Positions 21,760 through 30,800 of a stretch of 64,000 nt of DNA are shown here, piece after piece. Source of the stretch: Lachnospiraceae bacterium XBB1006. GTDB taxonomy: Bacteria > Bacillota > Clostridia > Lachnospirales > Lachnospiraceae. The notes below the pieces were generated by a model that was not told the DNA's origin, made no database searches, and worked only from the letters and a program-made list of their open reading frames with translations. The stretch lies in NCBI GenBank assembly GCA_900115795.1, contig FOXT01000005.1, positions 57,015 to 121,014 of the forward strand. The letters are read 5' to 3'. How positions within the stretch are numbered: position 1 is the first letter of the stretch; each line of letters opens with the position of its first letter. Made by a program: the position numbers and the translations under genes.

Positions 21760-22584
21760 ATGTATGATTGTTCGAAAGAATTTAATAAATTTTATCGTAC
21801 ATCGGTGGTTCTTCCAGAGACCGAGCAGAATGAACTGCGTGAAAAACGAAAGCTAAATGTAAAAAGACTGAAAGAGGGACTGTTAGAATATAACGAAGAA
21901 AATAAGAAGGATTATAAAATTTCTGAAGATAGAATTCAAGGTAGTATGGCTATGCATACTAACGTTCAAAATGACGAAGGCGATTATGATATTGATGTTG
22001 GTATAGTTTTTGAATCAAGCAATTTAAATGGTTTAGGACCGCTTGCGTCAAGAAACATGGTAGCAGATGCACTAAAAAGAAAAACGAAGCAGTTTGCAGA
22101 AGAACCAGAAGTAAAGACCAGTTGTGTTAGACTAAAATATACATCAACAGGGTATCATGTAGATTTTGCGTTATTTAAAAGAGATAAAGATACAGTAGAT
22201 GATAAGGAATACACCTATGAACATGCAGGAGCTGAGTGGTCGATATGTGATTGGATATACGATGAAATGGATTGTGGAAACAAGATTTACCCTAAGGAAC
22301 CATTTGTTGACATTTCGATGGTGGTTTCAAGAATTAAAACCACAAAAAGATTTTCGAAGCAGGCATTTGAAAAGCTTATGGATTCATGGGGAAAAAGTGA
22401 AGGAGAATGTAAAGTGCAACTAGAAAAATTAAATGAATATGGATATTGTATAGAAGAGAAGACTATAGAATGGTGTGATTCATCAGAAAAAAAGAATATA
22501 GAGAAAGCAATAAAAAGTCAGATGGAACAGATTGAAAATAATTATCCAAAAATGGCATATTTTAAACCTATTTTTGCAATATAA
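21760..22584 (+). CDS. CD-NTase-like nucleotidyltransferase (CBASS type), unusual C-terminal half
   Basis: A 274-residue protein whose N-terminal half has the nucleotidyltransferase core of cGAS/DncV-like enzymes: GSMAMHT (Gly61-Ser62), YDIDVGIVF (Asp77 and Asp79) and YHVDFALF (Asp135). These enzymes make cyclic oligonucleotides that activate CBASS effectors. From about residue 162, after AEWS, the sequence does not look like the usual OAS-type helical domain, and the protein is shorter than typical members (300-400). It starts 37 bases after rloB with GGAGG before the ATG. The base composition is more A-rich than that of flanking genes. No classical CBASS effector follows. Confidence 0.72.
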   Translation: MYDCSKEFNKFYRTSVVLPETEQNELREKRKLNVKRLKEGLLEYNEENKKDYKISEDRIQGSMAMHTNVQNDEGDYDIDVGIVFESSNLNGLGPLASRNMVADALKRKTKQFAEEPEVKTSCVRLKYTSTGYHVDFALFKRDKDTVDDKEYTYEHAGAEWSICDWIYDEMDCGNKIYPKEPFVDISMVVSRIKTTKRFSKQAFEKLMDSWGKSEGECKVQLEKLNEYGYCIEEKTIEWCDSSEKKNIEKAIKSQMEQIENNYPKMAYFKPIFAI

Positions 22585-22709
22585 AGTAAAAAGGATATGC
22601 TTTGATTAAGATAAAAAACAGGTTTTGAAGGAGTTTGGCTTTTTCAAATAATTAGGATTTTAAATGCTGTGACATTTCGCGGATGATATCAGTGATACTA
22701 CGAAATACT

Positions 22710-23011
22710 AGGATCACTTTACCAGCCGAAATAGCCTAATTGCCATATCGAAGTCAGGGAGAAGTTATGATTCTGAAGATGTGCAGAATTTTCTTCATGC
22801 CACAGAGAGAGGCATTCAAGTGCATTTATTTGTGCGCAAAAATAAGGACGATAAGATTTCCAAGGAATTCTACTATTTGGGACATATGAAAGCCAGTGGG
22901 AACACAAGACAATTTGTTATGCCGAATACGACAAAAACAGCAGTAGAGATAGAGTGGTTGTTAGATGTTCCGGTGCGGGAAGATTTGTATGAATACATTG
23001 TAAATGAATAG
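22710..23011 (+). pseudogene. C-terminal remnant of a DUF3427 DEAD-box helicase
   Basis: An open frame without a start encodes SGRSYDSEDVQNFLHATERG, EFYYLGHM and VEIEWLLDVPVREDLYEYI. This is the end of the DUF3427 domain that closes many PLD-nuclease/helicase defence proteins. The helicase itself (about 900 residues) is missing. The stretch 22585-22709 before it shows no gene. Confidence 0.6.
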
Positions 23012-23020
23012 AGGTATAAT

Positions 23021-23308
23021 ATGAAGACAGTAAGAGTAGTGGCAGCAATTATAAAAGCAACGAATGAAAAGGAGTAGCCTATTATTTTTGCAACCCAGCG
23101 TGGTTATGGTGATCTGAAAGGCGGATGGGAATTTCCGGGTGGTGAAATTGAAGAAGGAGAGACCCCACAGGAAGCTTTGAAGCGTGAGATTATGGAAGAA
23201 TTGGATACGGAAATTGTCAAAGGCGACCTTGTATTAAAAGAGCACGAGGCCGCAAAGTGGTTGACGAAAGAGACACTAGGCAGTGTTGCAGTGGCTGTCG
23301 GCAGATGA
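23021..23308 (+). pseudogene. broken Nudix hydrolase (MutT-like)
   Basis: ATG at 23021 starts MKTVRVVAAIIKAT, which is cut by TAG (codon 19) and resumes in frame with the Nudix box [20 protein letters not shown]. Between EELDTEI and [15 protein letters not shown] about 35 residues normally present (including DTIEYDYPTFHL-type strands) are absent. A frameshift near 23285 throws the end ([13 protein letters not shown]) into another frame. Three lesions make it non-functional. Confidence 0.75.
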
Positions 23309-23348
23309 AAGCTTGATAGATAAGATTAGGAGAGGAGTGGATAATAGG

Positions 23349-23870
23349 ATGTATCAACCAGATTACGATGCGGCAGCATCTGTTTGGATAGAGCGCGATA
23401 AAGCCTCTGCCCATATGGAGCGTGCTGCGTTAAAAGAAAAGATAGAAGCATTCATTGGTGCACATAATACCTGTGCATTGGCGACTGCTTCGAAAGAAAG
23501 TGTGCGCAATACCCCGATTGAATACAACTTTGTGGATGGGTGTTTTTATTTTTTCTCGGAAGGCGGATTAAAGTTCAGAGGTCTGAAAGAAAATAAGAAG
23601 GTGGGAATTGCAATTCTTGAGGCGTATGGGGGATTTGGACAACTGCATAGTTTGCAAGTGGAAGGAAGAGCTTCTATGGTGGAGCCATTCTCGGAAGAAT
23701 ACCTGAAATTAATGGAGCACAAGAAAATCCCTTTGGAGGCCATGAAGAAATTGCCGCAGGTTATGAATTTAATTAAGGTTGTTCCGGAAACTTACGACTA
23801 TTTAGATTCTGATTTGAAGACGGAAGGTTTGGAAAGTCGACAACACTTGGAAATAAGCACAGAATACTGA
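23349..23870 (+). CDS. pyridoxamine 5'-phosphate oxidase-like flavin-binding protein
   Basis: A 173-residue protein of the PNPOx split-barrel family. The ATG at 23349 is chosen because the sequence upstream in frame is the tail of the broken Nudix gene. A helical lead (1-45) is followed by the barrel: NTCALATASKESVRNTPIEYNFVDGCFYFFSEGGLKF is the usual FMN-binding strand set, then KENKKVGIAI and LQVEGRASMVEP. Members bind FMN, F420 or heme and act in redox or detoxification; the substrate is unknown. The gene survives next to decayed genes. Confidence 0.78.
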   Translation: MYQPDYDAAASVWIERDKASAHMERAALKEKIEAFIGAHNTCALATASKESVRNTPIEYNFVDGCFYFFSEGGLKFRGLKENKKVGIAILEAYGGFGQLHSLQVEGRASMVEPFSEEYLKLMEHKKIPLEAMKKLPQVMNLIKVVPETYDYLDSDLKTEGLESRQHLEISTEY

Positions 23871-23927
23871 TTTCTTACATTTTTTATCAAATCAAAACAA
23901 ACAGTGGTGTCAAGACATGCTTTTGCA

Positions 23928-23956
23928 TTGACATTTGATTGGGGATTTGATAACGT
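23928..23956 (+). promoter_or_regulatory. putative promoter
   Basis: TTGACA (23928-23933), a 17-base spacer and TAACGT (23951-23956) precede the gene at 23980. Confidence 0.4.
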
Positions 23957-23979
23957 AGTAGTTGGAGGTTTTTTACAAA

Positions 23980-24957
23980 ATGGAAAGGAGTTTGCAAAAG
24001 AGAAAGGGAATGAAAACAAATAACAAACGCAAGGGGTTTATTATTGACAACGAGCATCATATCATTCACGACATGGGATGCGAATTTTTGTTGAAAGAGC
24101 GGGGAGTTCAGCTTCGAGAGGTTGAAACCTATAATCCGAAGTTTTGGCAGTGTAAGCATTGCGCAATGCATGCCTATGTGAATTATGGCGCGAAAGATTA
24201 TAAGAAGATGGATCAGTATATCGCCTTTTTTAAACGGGTGGGTCTTACCATGGGCGATGTGCGGTATTTGTATGTGAGTATGCGGGCGATTACCGAGTTG
24301 AAGGACGGCGCGATGATTATCCACAAAGGAGAAGATACGTGGAAGCTGGTGCCGATGGAAGGAAGCAAGAAGGTCCTTTTGTATCATAACAATTATTCGA
24401 TTCGCCATGGAAAACGTATTTTTTCAGGGAAATTCCACCTGCAGGGAGGAAACAACGAAGGACGGTATGCACAGCAGGCACTTCATTACATATATGAGTA
24501 TAAGTGGACACTGGAACATGCGATGCCTATGAAGGCGCAGGCGGTAGAGAAGAAGCGCGTGCCCCATGCAAAGAAGAAATCTTTATGGCAAAGACTCACC
24601 GGCTGGTTTGCTGCGAAGGAAGAAAGAAAAGACAAAATAGAAAAAGAAGAAAAAGTAGAAGCGGTGTCAAAACCGGAGGAAGTAAAGCACGAAGAAGTGC
24701 TTAAGGAAGATAATTATTGCCTTACGGTGAAGGGATTTCATTTGACGGAGAAAAGAGAGCTGCCGGAAGATGGACTTCGATGTATCTATTTATGGAATGG
24801 ATTTGATGGAATTATGCACTGGGATGTAGGCGTATATTCCAGCGTGCATGGTAACTTCTTTATGGAATTCGGCCCTGGGAAAGATAAGCGGGTAACGCCA
24901 AGAAATCGTGTAATTGCATGGAAGTGCGTCAACGAAGTGGAAATTAAAACAGTTTAA
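23980..24957 (+). CDS. hypothetical protein with central Lys/Glu-rich linker
   Basis: A 325-residue soluble protein of unknown function. The ATG at 23980 has GGAGG 11 bases upstream; an ATG at 24010 is a possible alternative. The N-terminal part (about 10-185) is globular, with a Cys pair WQCKHCAMHAYV that could bind a metal. Residues about 190-245 are Lys/Glu-rich and probably flexible. A C-terminal domain follows (about 248-325, with LWNGFDGIMHWDVGVYSS). I recognise no named family. It is a single-gene unit ahead of the rpmF operon. Confidence 0.6.
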   Translation: MERSLQKRKGMKTNNKRKGFIIDNEHHIIHDMGCEFLLKERGVQLREVETYNPKFWQCKHCAMHAYVNYGAKDYKKMDQYIAFFKRVGLTMGDVRYLYVSMRAITELKDGAMIIHKGEDTWKLVPMEGSKKVLLYHNNYSIRHGKRIFSGKFHLQGGNNEGRYAQQALHYIYEYKWTLEHAMPMKAQAVEKKRVPHAKKKSLWQRLTGWFAAKEERKDKIEKEEKVEAVSKPEEVKHEEVLKEDNYCLTVKGFHLTEKRELPEDGLRCIYLWNGFDGIMHWDVGVYSSVHGNFFMEFGPGKDKRVTPRNRVIAWKCVNEVEIKTV

Positions 24958-24979
24958 CCCGGGTTTTGTAAAAAATCTG

Positions 24980-25008
24980 TTGACAAAACACCGTTGGATG
25001 TTTATAAT
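24980..25008 (+). promoter_or_regulatory. consensus promoter of the DUF177-rpmF operon
   Basis: TTGACA (24980-24985), a 17-base spacer and TATAAT (25003-25008): a perfect match to the sigma-A consensus in both boxes, 26 bases before the DUF177 start. Confidence 0.9.
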
Positions 25009-25034
25009 TGATTGAGTGTGGATAGGAGTATGCC

Positions 25035-25559
25035 ATGAAGATTGACTTATTTGACCTGGTGAGCAATCCGGGTAGAGAATTAAGCCGCGAAGTTCCGATT
25101 GAAATGAGTGAATTTCGCACAAGAACAGGGGAGTACCCTATTACAGAGAAGAGTCCGATGCAGTTATATGTAAAGAACGACAAGGGGCGAGCGATTACCC
25201 TGAGGGCTTCTTCACATATCAGTGCAATAGCTCCATGCGACAGGTGTTTAACAGATGTTACAATACCACTTGATCTTTCTTATGAGCGGGAATTTTCGAT
25301 TGAGAATCATACGCTTGTGATGGAGGATTTAGACGAAGCTGAGTTTATTGACGGACTAATTTTGGATACAGACCAACTTGTCTATGATGAGATACTAGTG
25401 AACTGGCCTATGAAGGTCCTGTGCAAGGATGATTGCAAAGGAATTTGCCACAAGTGCGGCTGTAATCTAAATGAGCGCACGTGCGCTTGCGACAGGACGG
25501 TAGTAGATCCAAGAATGGCTGCTATACAAGATGTCTTTAATAAATTTAAGGAGGTGTAA
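25035..25559 (+). CDS. yceD: YceD/DUF177 family protein
   Basis: A 174-residue protein of the DUF177 (YceD) family, nearly always encoded just before ribosomal protein L32 and linked to rRNA accumulation. It shows the conserved CDRCL near residue 73 and a C-terminal Cys cluster (CKDDCKGICHKCGCNL) that probably binds zinc, ending in DPRMAAIQDVF. rpmF starts three bases after its stop. Confidence 0.88.
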   Translation: MKIDLFDLVSNPGRELSREVPIEMSEFRTRTGEYPITEKSPMQLYVKNDKGRAITLRASSHISAIAPCDRCLTDVTIPLDLSYEREFSIENHTLVMEDLDEAEFIDGLILDTDQLVYDEILVNWPMKVLCKDDCKGICHKCGCNLNERTCACDRTVVDPRMAAIQDVFNKFKEV

Positions 25560-25562
25560 CAG

Positions 25563-25742
25563 ATGTCAATTTGTCCAAAGAATAAATCTTCTAAAGGTAG
25601 AAGAGATCAGAGAAGAGCAAACTGGAAGATGACTGCTCCAAACTTGGTGAAATGTAGCAAATGTGGTGCATTAATGATGCCTCATAGAGTATGTAAATCT
25701 TGCGGTTCTTACAACAAGAGAGAGATCATTGCTCAGGATTAA
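25563..25742 (+). CDS. rpmF: 50S ribosomal protein L32
   Basis: A 59-residue ribosomal protein with the basic lead CPKNKSSKGRRDQRRANWKM and a four-Cys zinc ribbon (CSKCG and CKSCG), the zinc-binding form of L32. AGGAGG lies at the end of the DUF177 gene. It is followed at once by a strong terminator, although the downstream genes belong to the same conserved neighbourhood. Confidence 0.97.
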   Translation: MSICPKNKSSKGRRDQRRANWKMTAPNLVKCSKCGALMMPHRVCKSCGSYNKREIIAQD

Positions 25743-25757
25743 TTTAAACAAACAGCG

Positions 25758-25796
25758 GACCTTTTCTTACTTGGTTGAGTAAGAAAAGGTCTTTTT
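25758..25796 (+). terminator. rho-independent terminator after rpmF
   Basis: GACCTTTTCTTACT (25758-25771) and AGTAAGAAAAGGTC (25778-25791) form a 14-bp stem followed by TTTTT. Confidence 0.92.
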
Positions 25797-25817
25797 GTGT
25801 AAAGGCGCATTTTTTGG

Positions 25818-25846
25818 TTGAATTTTTGGGATAGATATAGTATATT
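25818..25846 (+). promoter_or_regulatory. plsX promoter
   Basis: TTGAAT (25818-25823), a 17-base spacer and TATATT (25841-25846). No FapR-type operator was recognised. Confidence 0.6.
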
Positions 25847-25873
25847 TTTCTATAGGCGATAGGAGGTTAAGAC

Positions 25874-26893
25874 ATGGAAGAGATGACAAGGGTAGTGCTA
25901 GATGCCATGGGTGGAGATAATGCACCGGGTGAGATTGTATTAGGTGCTGTGAATGCAGTGAAGGATCGTCCGGAATTACGTGTTATTTTGACAGGGCAGG
26001 AAGAGGTCATTAAGAAGGAACTTTTAAAGTATACCTATCCGGAAGAACAGATTTCTATCTGTCATGCGGAAGAAGTCATTGCGACAGCGGAACCTCCGGT
26101 TCTGGCAATTCGCCGGAAGCGAGATTCGTCCATGGTTGTTGGACTTCGGCTGGTAAAGGAAGGAAAGGCAGATGCGTTTGTTTCTGCCGGAAGTACCGGT
26201 GCATTATTGGCCGGTGGACAGTTGCTGGTTGGTCGTTTGCAAGGTGTGGAACGTCCGCCACTTGCACCGTTGATTCCAACAAAGAATGGTGTTGCGCTTT
26301 TGGTTGATTGCGGAGCGAATGTAGATGCCCGCCCTTCTCATTTGGTTCAATTTGCCAAGATGGGTTCGATTTACGTACAGAACGTGTTGGGAATTGAGAA
26401 TCCAAGGGTTGCCATTGTGAATATTGGCGCGGAAGAAGAGAAGGGGAATCAGTTGGTGAAGGAAACGTTCCCGTTATTGAAAGCCTGCGAGGATATTAAT
26501 TTTATTGGAAGCATTGAGGCAAGAGATATTCCGGATGGCGCTGCGGATGTGGTGGTGTGCGAAGCTTTTGTCGGAAATGTTATTCTGAAGCTTTATGAAG
26601 GCGTGGGAGCGACCTTGCTTTCCGTTGTGAAGCAGGGATTGTTAAGTAGCGTGCGTAGTAAGATTGGTGCGTTACTGGTGAAGCCTGCATTGAAGGAGAC
26701 GCTTAAGAAATTTGATGCGTCACAATATGGTGGTGCGCCGCTTCTTGGCTGCAAGGGCCTGGTAGTGAAGACACACGGAAGTGCAACCGCGAAAGAGGTA
26801 TACAATACGCTTCTTCAGTGTAAGACCTTTAAGGAGCAGAATGTAAACCAGAAGATTATGGAATGCTTTCGCGTTCCCGAGCAAGAGAAATAG
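25874..26893 (+). CDS. plsX: phosphate acyltransferase PlsX
   Basis: Makes acyl-phosphate from acyl-ACP and phosphate, the first step of phosphatidic acid synthesis with PlsY. The 339 residues begin VVLDAMGGDNAPGEIV, the classic PlsX N terminus, and contain GSTGALLAGG, LVDCGANVDARP and IVNIGAEEEKGN. AGGAGG is eight bases before the ATG. acpP follows after 14 bases, keeping donor protein and enzyme together. Confidence 0.97.
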   Translation: MEEMTRVVLDAMGGDNAPGEIVLGAVNAVKDRPELRVILTGQEEVIKKELLKYTYPEEQISICHAEEVIATAEPPVLAIRRKRDSSMVVGLRLVKEGKADAFVSAGSTGALLAGGQLLVGRLQGVERPPLAPLIPTKNGVALLVDCGANVDARPSHLVQFAKMGSIYVQNVLGIENPRVAIVNIGAEEEKGNQLVKETFPLLKACEDINFIGSIEARDIPDGAADVVVCEAFVGNVILKLYEGVGATLLSVVKQGLLSSVRSKIGALLVKPALKETLKKFDASQYGGAPLLGCKGLVVKTHGSATAKEVYNTLLQCKTFKEQNVNQKIMECFRVPEQEK

Positions 26894-26907
26894 GAAGGAA
26901 CTAAGGT

Positions 26908-27138
26908 ATGGAATTTGAAAAGTTAAAAGAAATCATTGCAGAAGTATTGAATGTGGATGTTGCAGAGATTACGAAGGAGACAACGTTCGTTGATGATTTG
27001 GGTGCAGATTCCCTGGATGTGTATCAGATTATCATGGGAATTGAGGCAGAATTTGATATTGATATTGACAATGATGCGGCAGAGAACATTACTACGGTGG
27101 GAGATGCAGTAGAACAGATAAAGAAAGCAATTAACTAG
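26908..27138 (+). CDS. acpP: acyl carrier protein
   Basis: A 76-residue acidic carrier of fatty acyl chains. The phosphopantetheine site is Ser35 in DDLGADSLDVYQ. It is co-transcribed with plsX and ends before a terminator hairpin. Confidence 0.97.
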   Translation: MEFEKLKEIIAEVLNVDVAEITKETTFVDDLGADSLDVYQIIMGIEAEFDIDIDNDAAENITTVGDAVEQIKKAIN

Positions 27139-27146
27139 GCAGTTTT

Positions 27147-27176
27147 GAAAAGCCCTGAAGAAAGGGCTTTTCTTTC
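27147..27176 (+). terminator. rho-independent terminator after acpP
   Basis: GAAAAGCCCT (27147-27156) pairs with AGGGCTTTTC (27163-27172), followed by TTTC. It lies only 24 bases before rnc, so some read-through probably expresses rnc-smc-ftsY. Confidence 0.8.
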
Positions 27177-27196
27177 TGTTGATAAGAAGGAGAATT

Positions 27197-27889
27197 ATGC
27201 AGCAATTACAAGAATTTCAGGAGAGAATTGGATATCAGTTTCAAGACGAGAAGCTTTTGAAACAGGCGCTTACCCATAGCTCCTATGCGAATGAGAAGCG
27301 ACTTAAGAAGTTGTCGGATAATGAGCGCCTGGAGTTTTTAGGCGATGCGGTATTAGAGATTATTACAAGTGAATTTCTGTATCAGCAGTACCGGGATGTG
27401 CCGGAGGGAGATTTGACAAAGTTGCGTGCAAGCATTGTGTGCGAACAGACCCTTGCGCTTTGTACGAAGCCTTTGGAGTTGGGCAGTTATTTATTGCTTG
27501 GTAAAGGTGAGGATATGACCGGCGGACGGAAGCGGAAGTCTATTTTGTCCGATGCGATGGAAGCAGTGATTGGAGCGATTTACCTGGATGGTGGTTTTAC
27601 TAGTGCAAAAGAGTTTATTTCCAAGTTTATTTTGACGGATATTGAGCACAAGCAGCTCTTTTATGATAGCAAAACTATTTTACAGGAATTGGTGCAGGCA
27701 GAGTTTTCTGAGGAATTGAATTATGCACTGGTGAAAGAGGAAGGACCGGATCACGCGAAGTTGTTTGGCGTGGAAGCACGAATCGGTTCGAAGTGTGTAG
27801 GCGTTGGTGAAGGACCTACAAAGAAAGCAGCCGAGCAGGAAGCTGCGTATCATGCACTGCTGGCATTACAGAAGAAGGGGAAACAGTAG
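27197..27889 (+). CDS. rnc: ribonuclease III
   Basis: Double-strand-specific RNase of 230 residues for rRNA and mRNA processing. The catalytic domain shows NERLEFLGDAVLEI and the later SDAMEAVIGAIYLDGG; the C-terminal dsRNA-binding domain ends GEGPTKKAAEQEAAYHAL. The ATG at 27197 has AAGGAG well placed; a TTG at 27179 is less likely. Its stop TAG is immediately followed by the smc ATG. Confidence 0.96.
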   Translation: MQQLQEFQERIGYQFQDEKLLKQALTHSSYANEKRLKKLSDNERLEFLGDAVLEIITSEFLYQQYRDVPEGDLTKLRASIVCEQTLALCTKPLELGSYLLLGKGEDMTGGRKRKSILSDAMEAVIGAIYLDGGFTSAKEFISKFILTDIEHKQLFYDSKTILQELVQAEFSEELNYALVKEEGPDHAKLFGVEARIGSKCVGVGEGPTKKAAEQEAAYHALLALQKKGKQ

Positions 27890-30800
27890 ATGTATCTAAA
27901 GAGTTTGGAAGTACATGGTTTTAAGTCCTTTGCAAACAAGATAAAGTTTGAGTTTCACAATGGTATTACGGGCATTGTTGGACCGAATGGAAGTGGTAAG
28001 AGTAATGTAAGTGATGCGGTGCGTTGGGTGCTTGGTGAGCAGCGGGCGCGTCAGCTTCGTGGTGCGAATATGCAGGATGTTATTTTTGCAGGTACGCAGA
28101 ATCGTAAACCATTGAGTGCAGCTACAGTGTCGATTACGCTAGATAACAGTGACCATCAGTTGCCCATTGATTTTAATGAGGTGACGGTGACAAGAAGGGT
28201 GTTCCGTTCCGGTGAAAGTGAGTACATGATCAATGGTACGGCTTGCCGTTTGAAGGATGTGAATGAGCTGTTTTATGATACCGGTATCGGTAAGGATGGC
28301 TATTCTATCATTGGACAGGGTCAGATTGATAAGATTCTGAGTGGACGCCCGGAAGAGCGTCGAGAGCTGTTTGACGAGGCTGCCGGTATTGTAAAATACA
28401 AACGTCGTAAGACGGATGCGACAAGAAAGCTTGAGAATGAGCGTGCGAATCTGGTGCGTATTACGGATATTCTTGGCGAGATTGATAAACAGATTGGTCC
28501 ACTTGAGAAGCAGGCTGAGAAGGCGAGAACGTTTTTGAAGAAGCGTGGCGAATTGCAGAATTATGAAGTGAACCTGTTTTTGATGGAGACGGAGCGTGTG
28601 AATGCCCGTTTGGAGGAAATCGAAAAGAAAGGCCAGATTACGGCGGATGAGTTGAAGGAGACAGATGACGCCATTGAGGCAATCAAGGCAGAGTACGAGC
28701 GCATGGAGCAGGAGCTTGCTGCGTTGGACGAGACCATTGATCAGACCAAGGATGAGATTTCTAACACCACAGTGAATAAGGGAAAGTTAGAGAGTCAGAT
28801 TGCCTTGTTGAATGAGCAGATTCGTTCGGCGAAGAACAACGATGAACATTTTTCGAGCCGCAAGGAGGCACTTTTGTCCGAACAGAAGGAGAAAGAGCAG
28901 AAGCGGGACGAATATGCGAAGGAACAGGCGGATTTAGAAGGACAGATGGATGTCATTTCTAAGAAGCTGACGGATTCGAAGGAAACCCTGGTTTCTATTC
29001 AGGAAAAGATTGCGGCCTGCAATCTGGGCATTGAGAATGGAAAGAACGAGATTATTGAGCTTTTAAACGCCCGTGCGTCAATGAAGGCGAAGCAGCAGAA
29101 GTTTGATACGATGTTGGAACAGATTAATATCCGACGTGCGCAGCTTAATCAGCGCCTTTTGCAAAAAAAGAGCGACGAACAGGCCATGGAGGTTCAGCTT
29201 TCACAATTCGAGGAGGTGTACAACAAGACCCTCCAGGATATTGAAGATAAGAAGGAACTGATTGCGTCCATGGAGAAGAAGCGCGGTGAGTGGAATGTGA
29301 AGCAGCGTGAGGCGGCGGCGAAGTTCGAGCAGGTAAGTATTTCCTACCACAAAGAGGAATCGAGACTTGAGTCGCTGCGAAATCTTGCGGAGCGTTATGA
29401 AGGATATGGTAATTCCATTCGTAAGATTATGGAGCAGAAGGATACGGAGAAGGGATTGATTGGTGTTGTTGCCGACATTATCTCCGTTGAGAAGAAATAT
29501 GAGATTGCCATCGAAACGGCCCTTGGCGGTAACATTCAGAATATTGTTACCACGGATGAGCCAACGGCGAAGCGGATGGTGGATTTTTTGAAAAAGAATC
29601 GTCTTGGACGTGCTACGTTTTTACCGCTTACGTCGGTTACCGGGCGTCCGGATGAGAAGACACAACAGGCTCTTAAGGAAACAGAGTTTGGTGTGCTGGG
29701 ACGCGCGGACGAATTGGTACAGACGGAGGAGCGTTTTTCTGATATTATGGAATATCTGCTTTGCCGTGTGATTGTGGTGGATACCATTGACAATGCGTTG
29801 CGTCTTGCGAAAAAATATAAGTATGCCCTGCGTATGGTTACGTTAGAGGGTGAAGTATTAAACACCGGTGGTTCTATTACCGGTGGTGCCTTTAAGAATA
29901 ACAGCAATTTGCTTGGTCGTGCCAGAGAGCTTGAGGATATTGAGAAGCACATGAAGTCTCTTTTGGAGGAACGCAATGCGCTTAAGAATCGAATTGAGGA
30001 TATTCGAACGGCCAGAGAGCTTCTTGAAGAGGATCGTAAATCTGCGATGGAGAAGCTTAATAAATTGCAGATTGAAGCCAATACGGCATCCATGAACGTG
30101 GAGAACGCCCGAAAACAGAAGGAAGAAAGCGATCATTTATACGAGGGATTGAGTCTGGAGAATTCTCAGATTGAATTAGAGTTAAATGAGTACAAGCTTG
30201 GTGTGGATAAGACCAAGGAGGATTTGATTTCTTCGGAGCGTCGGGAAAAGGAAATTGGCGAGGAAACCGCCAAATTTCAAGATGAGCTGGAATTGCAGAT
30301 GCAATTGGAAGAGGAACAGTCGAAGCTTGTGGCTGCGTTGCAGATGGAACAAGGTGGCGTGGAGCAACGTGTGCGTTTTGCGGAGGAGAACAAGAACCGT
30401 GTGAATGCGGAGATTGAGAAGTTAACCGAGGAATTAAAGGAGGTTTCCGAAGCAGCACAGCTTTCTTTGGAGGATATTGAGAAGAAGCAGCAGGATATCG
30501 AAGAGATTCGAAAGACCATTACGGCCGGCGACGATGCGTTTGGCCAATTGGAAGAGAAGCTTCGCGATACCATTGCAAAGAAAGAGCAGTTAAACCTGGA
30601 TCACAAAGGATTTTTCGAGCAGCGTGAGGAGTTGGCGAAACGACACAGCGATTTGGATCGCGAGATGGTGCGATTGAATGAGCAAAAAGAGCGTATGACC
30701 GAGAGCATGGAGAATCAGACCAATCATATTTGGGAAGAATATGAGCTGACGTATCATGCGGCTTTGAAATTGCGGGATGAGAGTTATCAGGATGCAGCGG

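Noticed and set aside
29536-30093. 185-codon frame antisense to smc
   Set aside because: Mirror frame of the smc coiled-coil region, with Ser/Arg-rich composition typical of complement reading and no start signals.
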